The notes: generated by a model not told the origin, from the sequence alone. Numbered from the stretch's first letter, positions 7,433 through 14,389 are shown. The stretch: DNA of 14,389 nucleotides from an uncultured Microbacteriaceae bacterium (GCA_903882245.1 CAIRWJ010000008.1:1-14389), one strand, 5' to 3'. Translations and numbers: made by a program.

Positions 7433-8019
7433 TGACCGCTACTGCCGCAGCGGCTGGCAAAATCCAGCCCCGCCTCAAGGCCAAGTACCGTTCCGACATT
7501 GTTGGTGCGTTGACCAAAGAGTTCGGATACACGAACCCTCATCAGATTCCCAAGCTGGTCAAAATCGTCGTCAACACCGGTGTCGGTGAAGCCGCTCGTG
7601 ACTCCAAGGTCATCGATGGGGCCATTCGTGACCTCACGCTCATCACGGGTCAGAAGCCCGTCGTGACGAAGGCGCGCAAGTCGATTGCACAGTTCAAGTT
7701 GCGCGAGGGTATGCCCATCGGTGCGCACGTCACCCTCCGTGGCGACCGCGCATGGGAATTTGTCGACCGACTCGTTTCGCTCGCCCTTCCTCGTATCCGT
7801 GACTTCCGCGGCCTCTCGCCTCGTCAGTTTGACGGAAATGGAAACTACACCTTCGGACTCCAGGAACAGTCAGTGTTCCACGAGATCGACCAGGACAAGA
7901 TTGATCGCGTTCGCGGTTTCGACATCACCGTCGTCACAACGGCCAAGACCGACAACGAAGGCCGCGCGCTCCTGCGCGAGCTCGGCTTCCCCTTCATTTC
8001 GACGGCGCCAGCCGAATAA
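7432..8019 (+). CDS. rplE: 50S ribosomal protein L5
   Basis: L5 binds 5S rRNA and contacts P-site tRNA. The 195 residues include a short Ala-rich leader ([10 protein letters not shown]), then [40 protein letters not shown], the core [20 protein letters not shown], and [20 protein letters not shown]. The C-terminus is [16 protein letters not shown]. It is followed by 71 non-coding bases, the widest gap in the spc cluster, exactly where many bacteria carry rpsN (S14). Confidence 0.98.
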   Translation: MTATAAAAGKIQPRLKAKYRSDIVGALTKEFGYTNPHQIPKLVKIVVNTGVGEAARDSKVIDGAIRDLTLITGQKPVVTKARKSIAQFKLREGMPIGAHVTLRGDRAWEFVDRLVSLALPRIRDFRGLSPRQFDGNGNYTFGLQEQSVFHEIDQDKIDRVRGFDITVVTTAKTDNEGRALLRELGFPFISTAPAE

Positions 8020-8090
8020 GCCACCCACTGACAAGGTCGGCGCTCGCGTAACGGGAGTCGAAACCAGACAGAGAACAGGAAATAACAACA

Positions 8091-8489
8091 ATGACAATGA
8101 CAGATCCGGTCGCAGACTTGCTGACCCGTCTGCGTAACGCGTCGAGTGCACACCACGACGCCGTCACGTTGCCATCGAGCACGATCAAAGCGGGAATCGC
8201 TGCGATCCTCAAGCGCGAAGGTTACGTTACGGACTGGAAGGTTGAACCCGCCCGCGTTGGCAAGAGCCTGACCATCACGCTGAAGTACGGCAATGAGCGC
8301 AGGGCGGCCCTGTCCGGTCTCAAGCGCGTCTCGAAGCCCGGTCTTCGCGTCTACGCAAAGTCGACTGAGATCCCCACGGTTCTCGGCGGACTCGGCGTTG
8401 CCATTCTGTCCACCTCGTCGGGCCTTCTCACGGACCGCGAAGCTCAGAAGAAAGGCGTGGGTGGGGAAGTCCTCGCCTACGTGTGGTAA
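8091..8489 (+). CDS. rpsH: 30S ribosomal protein S8
   Basis: S8 is a primary 16S rRNA binder in the 30S body; in E. coli it represses the spc operon. The 132 residues are canonical: [60 protein letters not shown] and the C-terminal [20 protein letters not shown]. Two ATGs lie 6 bases apart (8091 and 8097). The first is preferred because AGGA (8077-8080) is 10 bases upstream of it and 16 from the second. It directly follows rplE without S14. The gap to rplF is 6 bases. Confidence 0.98.
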   Translation: MTMTDPVADLLTRLRNASSAHHDAVTLPSSTIKAGIAAILKREGYVTDWKVEPARVGKSLTITLKYGNERRAALSGLKRVSKPGLRVYAKSTEIPTVLGGLGVAILSTSSGLLTDREAQKKGVGGEVLAYVW

Positions 8490-8495
8490 CCCGCC

Positions 8496-9032
8496 ATGTC
8501 GCGTATTGGTCGTCTCCCCATTGAGATTCCGTCGGGGGTAACCGTTTCGGTTGCTGAATCCGTCGTCACCGTCAAGGGGCCTAAGGGTGAACTCACCGTC
8601 AACATCGCAAGCCCCATCGCGGTGTCGATCGAGGAAAACCAGGTCGTCGTGACCCGTCCCGATGACGAGCGCGCGTCGCGTTCGCTTCACGGGCTCACTC
8701 GCACGCTCATCGCCAACGACATCGTCGGCGTAACCACCGGATACACGAAGTCTCTCGAGATCGTCGGTACCGGTTACCGCGTAGCCTCAAAGGGCCAAGG
8801 GATCGAATTTGCTCTCGGTTATTCGCACCCCATCACCGTTGACCCGCCGGCCGGCATTAGCCTCGCCGTCGAAGGCAACAACAAGGTCATTGTTTCGGGT
8901 ATTTCGAAGCAGGCCGTCGGTGAGGTCGCAGCGAACATTCGTAAACTCCGCAAGCCCGAGCCATACAAGGGCAAGGGTGTTCGTTACGAGGGCGAAGTCG
9001 TCCGTCGTAAAGCCGGAAAGGCTGGCAAGTAA
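8496..9032 (+). CDS. rplF: 50S ribosomal protein L6
   Basis: L6 lies near the factor-binding site and the sarcin-ricin loop. The 178 residues form two L6 repeats: [19 protein letters not shown] with VKGPKGEL in the first, and [34 protein letters not shown] in the second. The signature [19 protein letters not shown] and basic end RRKAGKAGK close it. The spacing of 6 bases from rpsH and 2 bases to rplR indicates co-transcription. No strong Shine-Dalgarno precedes its ATG, so coupling to rpsH translation is likely. Confidence 0.98.
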   Translation: MSRIGRLPIEIPSGVTVSVAESVVTVKGPKGELTVNIASPIAVSIEENQVVVTRPDDERASRSLHGLTRTLIANDIVGVTTGYTKSLEIVGTGYRVASKGQGIEFALGYSHPITVDPPAGISLAVEGNNKVIVSGISKQAVGEVAANIRKLRKPEPYKGKGVRYEGEVVRRKAGKAGK

Positions 9033-9034
9033 CC

Positions 9035-9394
9035 ATGGCTACTACCTCAAAGACCGAGCAGCGTGCGCGCCGCCACTTCCGACTTCGCAAGAAGGTCAAC
9101 GGAACCGAAGCGCGCCCCCGCCTCGTCGTGACCCGCTCGGCGCGTCACCTTTTTGTTCAGATCGTGGACGACACCAAGGGTGTCACCGTCGCATCTGCGT
9201 CGACGATGGAGCCGGATTTCCGCGCCTCCACCGAGGACAAGACCGCCAAGGCCAAAAAGATTGGTGTGCTCGTTGCTGATCGCGCGAAGAAAGCCGGCGT
9301 ATCAACCGTCGTTTTCGACCGTGGTGGTAACCGTTACGCCGGTCGCGTCGCAGCTGTTGCTGACGGCGCCCGCGAGGCAGGACTGACCCTGTGA
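9035..9394 (+). CDS. rplR: 50S ribosomal protein L18
   Basis: L18 binds 5S rRNA with L5. The 119 residues show [20 protein letters not shown] near the start, [20 protein letters not shown], the K(A)[18 protein letters not shown] helix, and the signature [20 protein letters not shown] with the C-terminal AREAGLTL. It starts 2 bases after rplF. The stop overlaps the candidate rpsE start as GTGA (9391-9394). Confidence 0.98.
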   Translation: MATTSKTEQRARRHFRLRKKVNGTEARPRLVVTRSARHLFVQIVDDTKGVTVASASTMEPDFRASTEDKTAKAKKIGVLVADRAKKAGVSTVVFDRGGNRYAGRVAAVADGAREAGLTL

Positions 9395-10134
9395 GCGAAG
9401 AGACGAAGGACAACACTGTGTCGGAAGAAACCGCTGCCCCCGAGGCAGTAGAAGCAACGACTGCCCCCGAGGCGGTAGAAGCAACGACGACCGAGGCGAC
9501 CGCGCCCCGCGGTCGCCGTGGCGAAAACAATCGTGGCGACAACAACCGTGGCGGCGGACGTACCGGTGGTCGTAATGACCGTGGTGGCCGCGAGGTTGAG
9601 AAGAGCCCGTTCCTCGAGAAGGTCGTCGCGATCAACCGCGTCTCGAAGGTCGTCAAGGGCGGTCGTCGATTTGCGTTCACCGCACTCGTCGTCGTCGGTG
9701 ACGGTAACGGACTCGTCGGTGTCGGCTACGGTAAGGCTCGCGAGGTTCCACTTGCGATCTCGAAGGGCGTCGAAGACGCGAAGAAGAACTTCTTCCGCGT
9801 CCCCCGCTCGGGTCTCACCATTCCTCACCCCGTCCAGGGTGAAGCAGCGGCTGGTGTCGTTCTGCTTCGTCCGGCGTCGGCTGGAACCGGAGTTATCGCC
9901 GGTGGTCCCGTTCGAGCCGTTCTCGAGTGCGCCGGTATTCACGACGTTCTGAGTAAGTCTCTCGGTTCGTCCAACACAATCAACATCGTTCACGCAACGG
10001 TTGCTGCTCTCAAGCAACTCGAAGAGCCTCGTGCGGTCGCCGCACGTCGTGGTCTCGAGTTCGAGCAGGTAGCACCCGCGCGTCTCATCCGTGCCGAGGC
10101 TGACGCCGTGGCCGCTGCGAAGGCAGGTGCCTAA
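9391..10134 (+). CDS. rpsE: 30S ribosomal protein S5 with long N-terminal extension
   Basis: S5 controls decoding fidelity and the mRNA entry channel with S3 and S4. The core begins near residue 70 ([20 protein letters not shown]), then [40 protein letters not shown] and [20 protein letters not shown]. The total is 247 residues against about 165-230 in relatives. The extra N-terminus is acidic (APEAVEATT twice) and then Arg/Gly/Asn-rich ([20 protein letters not shown]). Two GTG starts are possible: 9391 (AGGA 9379-9382, overlapping the rplR stop) and 9418 (AAGGA 9406-9410, spacing 7). The longer form is given; the shorter loses 9 residues. Its stop overlaps rpmD as TAATG. Confidence 0.96.
   Translation: MSEETKDNTVSEETAAPEAVEATTAPEAVEATTTEATAPRGRRGENNRGDNNRGGGRTGGRNDRGGREVEKSPFLEKVVAINRVSKVVKGGRRFAFTALVVVGDGNGLVGVGYGKAREVPLAISKGVEDAKKNFFRVPRSGLTIPHPVQGEAAAGVVLLRPASAGTGVIAGGPVRAVLECAGIHDVLSKSLGSSNTINIVHATVAALKQLEEPRAVAARRGLEFEQVAPARLIRAEADAVAAAKAGA
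9436..9489 (+). repeat. Tandem 27-bp repeat in rpsE
   Basis: There are two in-frame units, 9436-9462 and 9463-9489, identical at 25 of 27 bases, each encoding APEAVEATT. Both differences are silent third-position changes, so the repeat is a fairly recent duplication kept in frame. Confidence 0.92.
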
Positions 10135-10316
10135 TGGGCCAGCTCAAGGTCACACAGATCAAATCCAAAATCAGCGAGAAGCAGAACCAGCGGGATACGC
10201 TGCGCAGCCTCGGACTGAAGCGCATTGGGCAGACGGTTCTCCGTCCGGACGACTCGGTTAACCGGGGCTACGTTCGCACCGTTGCGCACCTCGTCACTGT
10301 TGAGGAAGTGAAGTAA
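10134..10316 (+). CDS. rpmD: 50S ribosomal protein L30
   Basis: L30 is a small 50S protein binding near 5S rRNA. The 60 residues are full length: [40 protein letters not shown], then [17 protein letters not shown]. It is joined to rpsE and rplO by TAATG overlaps at both ends, so its translation is probably coupled to both neighbours. Confidence 0.98.
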   Translation: MGQLKVTQIKSKISEKQNQRDTLRSLGLKRIGQTVLRPDDSVNRGYVRTVAHLVTVEEVK

Positions 10317-10978
10317 TGGCTGAAGAAAAGAAGCCCGCCGCTAAGCCGGCCGCCGCGAAGGCGCCTGCCAAGGCCGCTGCCGCAAAACCTGCTGCTGCGA
10401 AAGCCCCTGCTGCCAAGGCTCCGGCCAAGGCCGCTGCACCGAAGGCTGCCGCGAAGCCCGTCGCCGACGTGGCCGAGAAAGCTCCCGCTGCCAAGGCTCC
10501 GGCCAAGGCAAAGCCCGCCGCCTCGGAAACGGGCGAGAAGGTTCAACTTCTTAAGTTGCACCACCTCCGCCCGGCCGCAGGTTCCAAGAAGGCTCGCACT
10601 CGCGTTGGCCGCGGTGAAGGCTCGAAGGGAAAGACCGCTGGACGTGGTACCAAGGGCTCGAAGGCCCGTTACCAGGTTCGTCGAGGTCTCGAAGGTGGAA
10701 ACCTCAACTTCGTCATGCGTACGCCGAAGCTTCGTGGATTCACTAACCCATTCCGCGTCGAATACCAGGTTGTCAACCTCGACCGCCTCACCGAGCTCTA
10801 CCCCAAGGGCGGAGATGTCACCATCGCCGACCTCGTGGCAAAGGGTGCCGTTCGCAAGAACGAGAAGGTCAAGGTTCTTGGAAACGGCGATATTTCGGTT
10901 GCCGTCACCGTCACGGTGGATAAGGTATCCAAGTCCGCAGAACAAAAGATTGTCGCCGCTGGCGGTTCGATCAAATAG
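10316..10978 (+). CDS. rplO: 50S ribosomal protein L15 with Ala/Lys/Pro-rich N-terminal extension
   Basis: L15 is a late-assembly 23S rRNA-binding protein. The core starts near residue 77 ([20 protein letters not shown]) and continues with the glycine-rich [20 protein letters not shown] and [20 protein letters not shown]. It ends [17 protein letters not shown]. The core alone matches the usual length of about 145 residues. The preceding 76 residues are an histone-H1-like low-complexity stretch with motifs such as [10 protein letters not shown] and [11 protein letters not shown]. The start is fixed by the TAATG overlap with rpmD; a later start would need an internal codon that is not seen before the core. 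A terminator follows 7 bases after the stop. Confidence 0.96.
   Translation: MAEEKKPAAKPAAAKAPAKAAAAKPAAAKAPAAKAPAKAAAPKAAAKPVADVAEKAPAAKAPAKAKPAASETGEKVQLLKLHHLRPAAGSKKARTRVGRGEGSKGKTAGRGTKGSKARYQVRRGLEGGNLNFVMRTPKLRGFTNPFRVEYQVVNLDRLTELYPKGGDVTIADLVAKGAVRKNEKVKVLGNGDISVAVTVTVDKVSKSAEQKIVAAGGSIK
10409..10509 (+). repeat. Direct repeats in the rplO extension
   Basis: A 23-base sequence encoding AAKAPAKA is perfectly repeated at 10409-10431 and 10487-10509, 78 bases (26 codons) apart and in the same frame. Shorter variants of the same Ala-Lys-Pro codons fill the segment from about 10334. This suggests growth of the tail by duplication. Confidence 0.85.
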
Positions 10979-10984
10979 TCAGTG

Positions 10985-11017
10985 AAACGGGCCGGGGTTC
11001 CCCTCGGCCCGTTTTCT
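10985..11017 (+). terminator. Intrinsic terminator between rplO and secY
   Basis: A perfect 10-bp stem pairs AAACGGGCCG (10985-10994) with CGGCCCGTTT (11005-11014). The loop GGGTTCCCCT can pair further, and the tail continues T-C-T. It begins 7 bases after the rplO stop. It should end or attenuate spc transcription before secY. The tail is short, so read-through is possible. Confidence 0.85.
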
Positions 11018-11062
11018 ACTAGATTTAGAGAGTTGGCCGTGAGGCCTGTCACAGGAGGACTA

Positions 11063-12388
11063 GTGTTCAGCGCAATTCGTCGAATCATAGGCACCCCCGA
11101 TCTTCGGACGAAGATCGGCTTCACTCTCGTGATGATTCTTCTCTACCGTTTTGGTTCGTTCGTGCCCGCGCCGTTCGTCAACTTCGCCAACGTTCAAACC
11201 TGTCTCACTGGCAGTGCCGGTACGAACGGTATTTACGAACTCGTCAACATGTTGTCGGGTGGCGCTCTCCTCCAACTTTCCATTTTCGCGCTGGGAATCA
11301 TGCCGTACATCACCGCGTCGATCATCACGCAGCTCCTTCGCGTTGTTATCCCGCACTTCGAAACTCTCCACAAAGAAGGCCAAGCCGGGCAATCCAAGCT
11401 GACGCAGTACACCCGTTACCTCACGCTTGGTCTGGGAATTCTGCAGTCGACCACTCTGGTCACTGTCGCTCGAAGCGGGCAACTCTTTGGTTCTTCCTCG
11501 AGCATTCCCGAGTGCACGCAGCTCATTACGAGCGATGCGTGGTATTCGATTCTGTTGATCGTCATCACGATGACGGCGGGAACCGGCCTCATCATGTGGT
11601 TCGGGGAACTGGTCACCGAACGTGGCATCGGCAATGGAATGTCAATTCTCATCTTCTCGTCCATCGCCGCCGGCTTCCCCACGTCGCTCTGGGCAATTCA
11701 GCGCACCGAAGGAAACAGCATTTTCTTCCTCGTTATCGCGATCGGAATTGTCATCATGACGGCTGTCGTTTTCGTCGAGCAGTCACAGCGCCGCATTCCG
11801 GTCCAATACGCCAAGCGTGTGGTCGGAACGCGAACCTACGGCGGAACGAGCACCTACATCCCCATCAAGGTGAACATGGCCGGTGTGGTCCCCGTTATCT
11901 TTGCCTCGTCACTCTTGTATCTTCCCGCGCTCATCGCACAGTTCAACCAACCGGCCGCCGGGACCGTCGCGCCTGATTGGGTGTTGTGGATTAGCGCGAA
12001 CCTCGCCAGCGGCGACCAACCCCTCTACACCGCGATGTTCTTCTTGCTGATTGTCGGATTCACGTATTTCTATGTGGCCATCACGTTCAACCCGATTGAG
12101 GTCGCCGACAATATGAAGCAATACGGCGGATTCATCCCTGGTATTCGCGCCGGTCGTCCAACCGCTGAGTATCTCGACTTTGTTTTGTCCCGCATCACGC
12201 TTCCCGGAGCGTTCTACCTCGGAGTTGTGGCGCTCATCCCACTCATCGCACTGGCAACCATCGGCGCGAACCAAAACTTCCCCTTTGGTGGAACATCAAT
12301 CCTCATCATCGTTGGTGTCGGACTCGAGACCGTGAAACAGATTGACGCGCAGCTCCAACAGCGTCACTATGAAGGACTGCTCGGTTAA
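11063..12388 (+). CDS. secY: Preprotein translocase subunit SecY
   Basis: SecY is the membrane pore of the Sec translocon (SecYEG). The chosen GTG at 11063 has AGGAGG (11053-11058) 4 bases upstream and gives MFSAIRRIIGTPDLRTKIGF, the actinobacterial N-terminus. An in-frame GTG at 10982 would place the terminator inside the gene and is rejected. The 441 residues hold about ten hydrophobic segments. Visible hallmarks are ALGIMPYITASIITQLL (TM2), ITMTAGTGLIMWFGELVTER, RRIPVQYAKRVVG, IKVNMAGVVPVIFASSLLYL, and the cytoplasmic loop GGFIPGIRAGRPTAEYL with the conserved Arg needed for SecA-driven export. The stop overlaps adk as TAATG. Confidence 0.97.
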   Translation: MFSAIRRIIGTPDLRTKIGFTLVMILLYRFGSFVPAPFVNFANVQTCLTGSAGTNGIYELVNMLSGGALLQLSIFALGIMPYITASIITQLLRVVIPHFETLHKEGQAGQSKLTQYTRYLTLGLGILQSTTLVTVARSGQLFGSSSSIPECTQLITSDAWYSILLIVITMTAGTGLIMWFGELVTERGIGNGMSILIFSSIAAGFPTSLWAIQRTEGNSIFFLVIAIGIVIMTAVVFVEQSQRRIPVQYAKRVVGTRTYGGTSTYIPIKVNMAGVVPVIFASSLLYLPALIAQFNQPAAGTVAPDWVLWISANLASGDQPLYTAMFFLLIVGFTYFYVAITFNPIEVADNMKQYGGFIPGIRAGRPTAEYLDFVLSRITLPGAFYLGVVALIPLIALATIGANQNFPFGGTSILIIVGVGLETVKQIDAQLQQRHYEGLLG

Positions 12389-12969
12389 TGGTCCGCATGC
12401 TCCTCGTTGGCCCTCCCGGGGCCGGTAAGGGGACTCAGGCGGTTCTCTTGTCGAAAGCCTTCAGTATCCCCGCGATTTCGACGGGGGATATATTTCGGGC
12501 CAACGTTCGCGACGAGACGCCGCTGGGTGTTGAGGCTAAGGGCTTTATGGATCGGGGCGAATACGTCCCCGACAGTCTGACAAACGCGCTGGTTGCCGAT
12601 CGCCTGTCGCATGATGATTGCACGAGTGGGTTTCTGCTCGACGGCTACCCACGAACGCTCGACCAAGTCCGTGCCTTGGACGAAGTAATCGCAGCCCAGG
12701 GTCACCAGCTTGATGTCGTCGTGGAACTCACGGTCGACCCCGACATCGTCATTGATCGAATCCGTGTGCGCGCAACCGAACAGGGCCGCACCGACGATAA
12801 CGAAGACGTCATGCGCAATCGCCTCGAGTTGTACGCTCGTGAAACTGCACCACTTATCCAGGTTTACGGGGGCCGCCAAATTCTCGTCAGCGTCGATGGA
12901 ATTGGATCAATCGACGACGTGACGGGCAGAATCGTCGAAGCCCTTGGCCTTCGGGGCCTCCGCGCCTAA
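12388..12969 (+). CDS. adk: Adenylate kinase (short-LID type)
   Basis: This cytosolic enzyme converts AMP + ATP to 2 ADP. The 193 residues show the P-loop GPPGAGKGTQ (8-17), the AMP-binding STGDIFRANV (31-40), and DGYPRT (85-90). The LID is the short form, RATEQGRTDDNEDVMRNRL at about 128-146, without the zinc-finger or long insert, as is usual for actinobacterial enzymes near 190 residues. The start overlaps the secY stop. Many bacteria have map (methionine aminopeptidase) next; here infA follows with its own promoter. Confidence 0.97.
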   Translation: MVRMLLVGPPGAGKGTQAVLLSKAFSIPAISTGDIFRANVRDETPLGVEAKGFMDRGEYVPDSLTNALVADRLSHDDCTSGFLLDGYPRTLDQVRALDEVIAAQGHQLDVVVELTVDPDIVIDRIRVRATEQGRTDDNEDVMRNRLELYARETAPLIQVYGGRQILVSVDGIGSIDDVTGRIVEALGLRGLRA

Positions 12970-12976
12970 CGTCTAC

Positions 12977-13005
12977 TTGCAAAACCGCCATTTGTGGCGT
13001 ATTGT
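12977..13005 (+). promoter_or_regulatory. Promoter of infA-rpmJ-rpsM-rpsK
   Basis: TTGCAA (12977-12982) and TATTGT (13000-13005) are separated by exactly 17 bases, matching the sigma-70-type consensus at 4 of 6 positions each. The predicted start is near 13012, about 75 bases before the infA ATG. The spacer contains the palindrome CGCCATTTGTGGCG (12986-12999), arms 5 bp, which could be an operator. This is the best promoter in the window and marks the start of a separate transcription unit after adk. Confidence 0.62.
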
Positions 13006-13018
13006 CGTACTTTGGTGT

Positions 13019-13055
13019 GTCGTGCCCCCGTGGCGCTTCCCACCGACCGCACGAC
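13019..13055 (+). promoter_or_regulatory. Structured infA leader hairpin
   Basis: A perfect 7-bp outer stem GTCGTGC (13019-13025) / GCACGAC (13049-13055) encloses a 4-bp inner stem GTGG (13030-13033) / CCAC (13040-13043). It would begin about 8 bases into the transcript and end 31 bases before the infA ATG. No T-run follows, so it is a leader structure and not a terminator. Its function is unknown. Confidence 0.5.
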
Positions 13056-13086
13056 GTGTGGTTGTGAGCAGCTAACGAACGGAAAC

Positions 13087-13308
13087 ATGGCTAACAAAGA
13101 TGGCGTTATCGAGATTGAAGGCTCGGTCGTAGAAGCATTGCCCAATGCAATGTTTCGGGTCGAACTAGCGAATGGCCACAAGGTCCTCGCACATATCTCG
13201 GGCAAAATGCGCCAGCACTACATCCGCATCCTCCCCGAGGACCGCGTGATTGTGGAACTTAGCCCCTACGACCTCTCACGGGGCCGAATCGTTTATCGCT
13301 ACAAGTAA
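13087..13308 (+). CDS. infA: Translation initiation factor IF-1
   Basis: IF-1 is an OB-fold protein that occupies the 30S A site during initiation. The 73 residues are full length and nearly invariant: [73 protein letters not shown]. The frame is open upstream to 12994, but only the ATG at 13087 gives the conserved start. The Shine-Dalgarno is weak (CGGAAAC). It is separated from adk by a promoter and structured leader, and is followed by rpmJ after 61 bases. Confidence 0.98.
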   Translation: MANKDGVIEIEGSVVEALPNAMFRVELANGHKVLAHISGKMRQHYIRILPEDRVIVELSPYDLSRGRIVYRYK

Positions 13309-13369
13309 CCACGCAGAAGGAACGGCCCGGAATTCACCGGGTACGACGCCAGCGAAACAGGAGAACACA

Positions 13370-13483
13370 ATGAAGGTCAATCCAAGCGTCAAGCCGATCT
13401 GCGATAAATGTAAAGTCATTCGTCGCCACGGAAACGTCATGGTGATCTGCGAAAACCCTCGCCACAAGCAACGCCAGGGCTAA
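13370..13483 (+). CDS. rpmJ: 50S ribosomal protein L36 (zinc-binding form)
   Basis: L36 is the smallest 50S protein. The 37-residue product, [20 protein letters not shown] and on to [10 protein letters not shown], carries the full zinc ligand set Cys11, Cys14, Cys27, His32. It is therefore the C+ form, not the zinc-independent paralogue some actinobacteria also have. AGGAG (13359-13363) is 6 bases before the ATG; an in-frame upstream extension to 13250 has no such support and lies inside infA. A weak CCCGG/CCGGG hairpin (13326-13341) is in the gap before it. Confidence 0.98.
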   Translation: MKVNPSVKPICDKCKVIRRHGNVMVICENPRHKQRQG

Positions 13484-13533
13484 CGAACAACTCAACAACT
13501 CAATACATAACCTCGCCGCATCACAACCCATTC

Positions 13534-13563
13534 GTGGGGGACCACCCGAGTAAGAGGCTCGGG
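13534..13563 (+). promoter_or_regulatory. Hairpins in the rpsM leader
   Basis: GTGG-GGGA-CCAC (13534-13545) and CCCGAG/CTCGGG (13545-13550 and 13558-13563, 7-base loop) share base 13545 and lie 43-73 bases before the rpsM ATG. There is no T-run. The 123-base gap between rpmJ and rpsM is wide for this operon, so these may be a regulatory target or an RNA-processing site. This is inferred from structure only. Confidence 0.35.
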
Positions 13564-13606
13564 AACGATGTTGGCACAGACCTCTTCAATCACTAGGAGC
13601 AGCCTC

Positions 13607-13984
13607 ATGGCACGTCTCGCTGGAGTAGATATTCCCCGCGACAAGCGCGTGGAAATCGCACTCACCTACATTTACGGCGTTGGCCGCACCCGTTCGGTTC
13701 AAGTTCTCGACGAGACCAAAATCGACAAGAACATCCGCGTCAAGGACCTCACGGACGAGCAACTTATTGCTTTGCGTGACTACATCGACGCCAACTTCAA
13801 GGTTGAAGGTGACTTGCGCCGTGAGGTGCAGGCCGACATTCGACGCAAGGTGGAACTGGGCTCGTACCAGGGAATCCGACACCGTCGTGGTCTGCCCGTT
13901 CACGGTCAGCGCACGAAGACCAATGCCCGCACCCGCAAGGGACCGAAGCGCACTGTCGCCGGCAAGAAGAAGGCCGGCCGCTAG
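13607..13984 (+). CDS. rpsM: 30S ribosomal protein S13
   Basis: S13 is in the 30S head, forms bridges to the 50S and contacts P-site tRNA through its basic tail. The 125 residues begin [20 protein letters not shown]. They include the helix-hairpin-helix-like [16 protein letters not shown], and end with the signature [20 protein letters not shown] and [21 protein letters not shown] (13595-13599), 7 bases upstream, fixes the ATG at 13607; an upstream in-frame ATG at 13568 would add 13 residues not found in the family. rpsK follows 28 bases later. Confidence 0.98.
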   Translation: MARLAGVDIPRDKRVEIALTYIYGVGRTRSVQVLDETKIDKNIRVKDLTDEQLIALRDYIDANFKVEGDLRREVQADIRRKVELGSYQGIRHRRGLPVHGQRTKTNARTRKGPKRTVAGKKKAGR

Positions 13985-14012
13985 CCGCGGCCCTAGGAAA
14001 GGGAACTAGATC

Positions 14013-14389
14013 ATGGCAGCACCGAAGGCGACCGCGGCTCGTAAGCCCCGCCGCAAGGACAAGAAGAACATCGCTGTGGGTCAGGCTCACATCAAGTCGA
14101 CGTTCAACAACACCATCGTTTCCATCACCGATCCCACAGGAGCCGTCATCTCGTGGGCATCGTCGGGTGGAGTCGGATTCAAGGGTTCGCGTAAGTCGAC
14201 CCCGTTCGCCGCTCAACTGGCCGCCGAATCGGCAGCCCGCCAGGCCCAAGAACACGGCGTCAAGAAGGTCGACGTGTTCGTCAAGGGGCCGGGTTCCGGC
14301 CGCGAAACAGCGATCCGTTCGCTTCAGGCTGCTGGCCTCGAGGTCGGATCAATCACCGATGTGACGCCACAGGCGCACAACGGTTGCCG
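14013..14389 (+). CDS. rpsK: 30S ribosomal protein S11, 3'-truncated by window edge
   Basis: S11 sits on the 30S platform near the Shine-Dalgarno duplex. 125 codons plus two bases are visible; the family is about 130-135 residues, so only the last several (normally a Pro/Lys/Arg-rich end) are missing. It starts [20 protein letters not shown]. Then come [60 protein letters not shown], and the conserved [12 protein letters not shown] at the edge. AGGAAAGGGA (13995-14004) lies just upstream. rpsD, rpoA and rplQ would be expected next. Confidence 0.97.
   Translation, partial: MAAPKATAARKPRRKDKKNIAVGQAHIKSTFNNTIVSITDPTGAVISWASSGGVGFKGSRKSTPFAAQLAAESAARQAQEHGVKKVDVFVKGPGSGRETAIRSLQAAGLEVGSITDVTPQAHNGC

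Noticed and set aside
10982..11062. Upstream GTG start adding 27 residues to SecY
   Set aside because: The added segment encodes the terminator stem, has no Shine-Dalgarno and does not match SecY N-termini. GTG at 11063 has AGGAGG.
12994..13086. N-terminal extension of IF-1
   Set aside because: It would translate the promoter -10 box and leader. IF-1 is invariably about 72-73 residues, matching the ATG at 13087.
13568..13606. N-terminal extension of S13 from ATG 13568
   Set aside because: The ATG at 13607 has AGGAG at proper spacing and gives the conserved MARLAGV start.
13976..13992. GGCCGC/GCGGCC hairpin around the rpsM stop as a terminator
   Set aside because: It has no T tail, and rpsK follows 20 bases later with its own ribosome-binding site. 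It is more likely chance in GC-rich codons.

Overview
The window is a core translation-gene region of a moderately GC-rich actinobacterium. Protein wording, gene order and the lack of an S14 gene in the spc cluster point to Micrococcales, probably near Microbacteriaceae. That placement is inferred from recalled family features; no search was run. Every gene lies on the + strand. Nothing suggests mobile DNA, CRISPR, tRNA or rRNA.

Layout: (1) 1-758 is the 3' part of tuf (EF-Tu), the end of the str operon, closed by a clear intrinsic terminator at 779-811. (2) 812-1314 is the only long non-coding stretch. It holds a 25-bp sequence in three diverged copies (one inverted, two direct), several short inverted repeats, a candidate promoter and the S10 leader. 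(3) 1315-6679 is the S10 operon: rpsJ-rplC-rplD-rplW-rplB-rpsS-rplV-rpsC-rplP-rpmC-rpsQ. (4) 6706-10978 is the spc cluster: rplN-rplX-rplE-rpsH-rplF-rplR-rpsE-rpmD-rplO, with no rpsN between rplE and rpsH. (5) A second intrinsic terminator (10985-11017) is followed by secY-adk, with no map gene after adk. (6) A good sigma-70-type promoter at 12977-13005 and a structured leader precede infA-rpmJ-rpsM-rpsK; rpsK runs off the window.

Together the genes encode EF-Tu, IF-1, most 30S and 50S proteins of the conserved cluster, the SecY translocon pore and adenylate kinase. Many junctions are TAATG, ATGA or GTGA overlaps, which suggests tight co-translation. Several r-proteins carry low-complexity extensions: Ala/Lys-rich tails on L22 and L29, an Ala/Lys/Pro-rich N-terminus on L15, and an acidic plus Arg/Gly-rich N-terminus on S5. 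Three of these are built from visible DNA repeats.

I see no new multi-gene system here. The items most worth a second look are the three-copy repeat upstream of rpsJ, the palindromes and alternative hairpins in the S10 and infA control regions, the terminator in front of secY, and the repeat-built r-protein tails.
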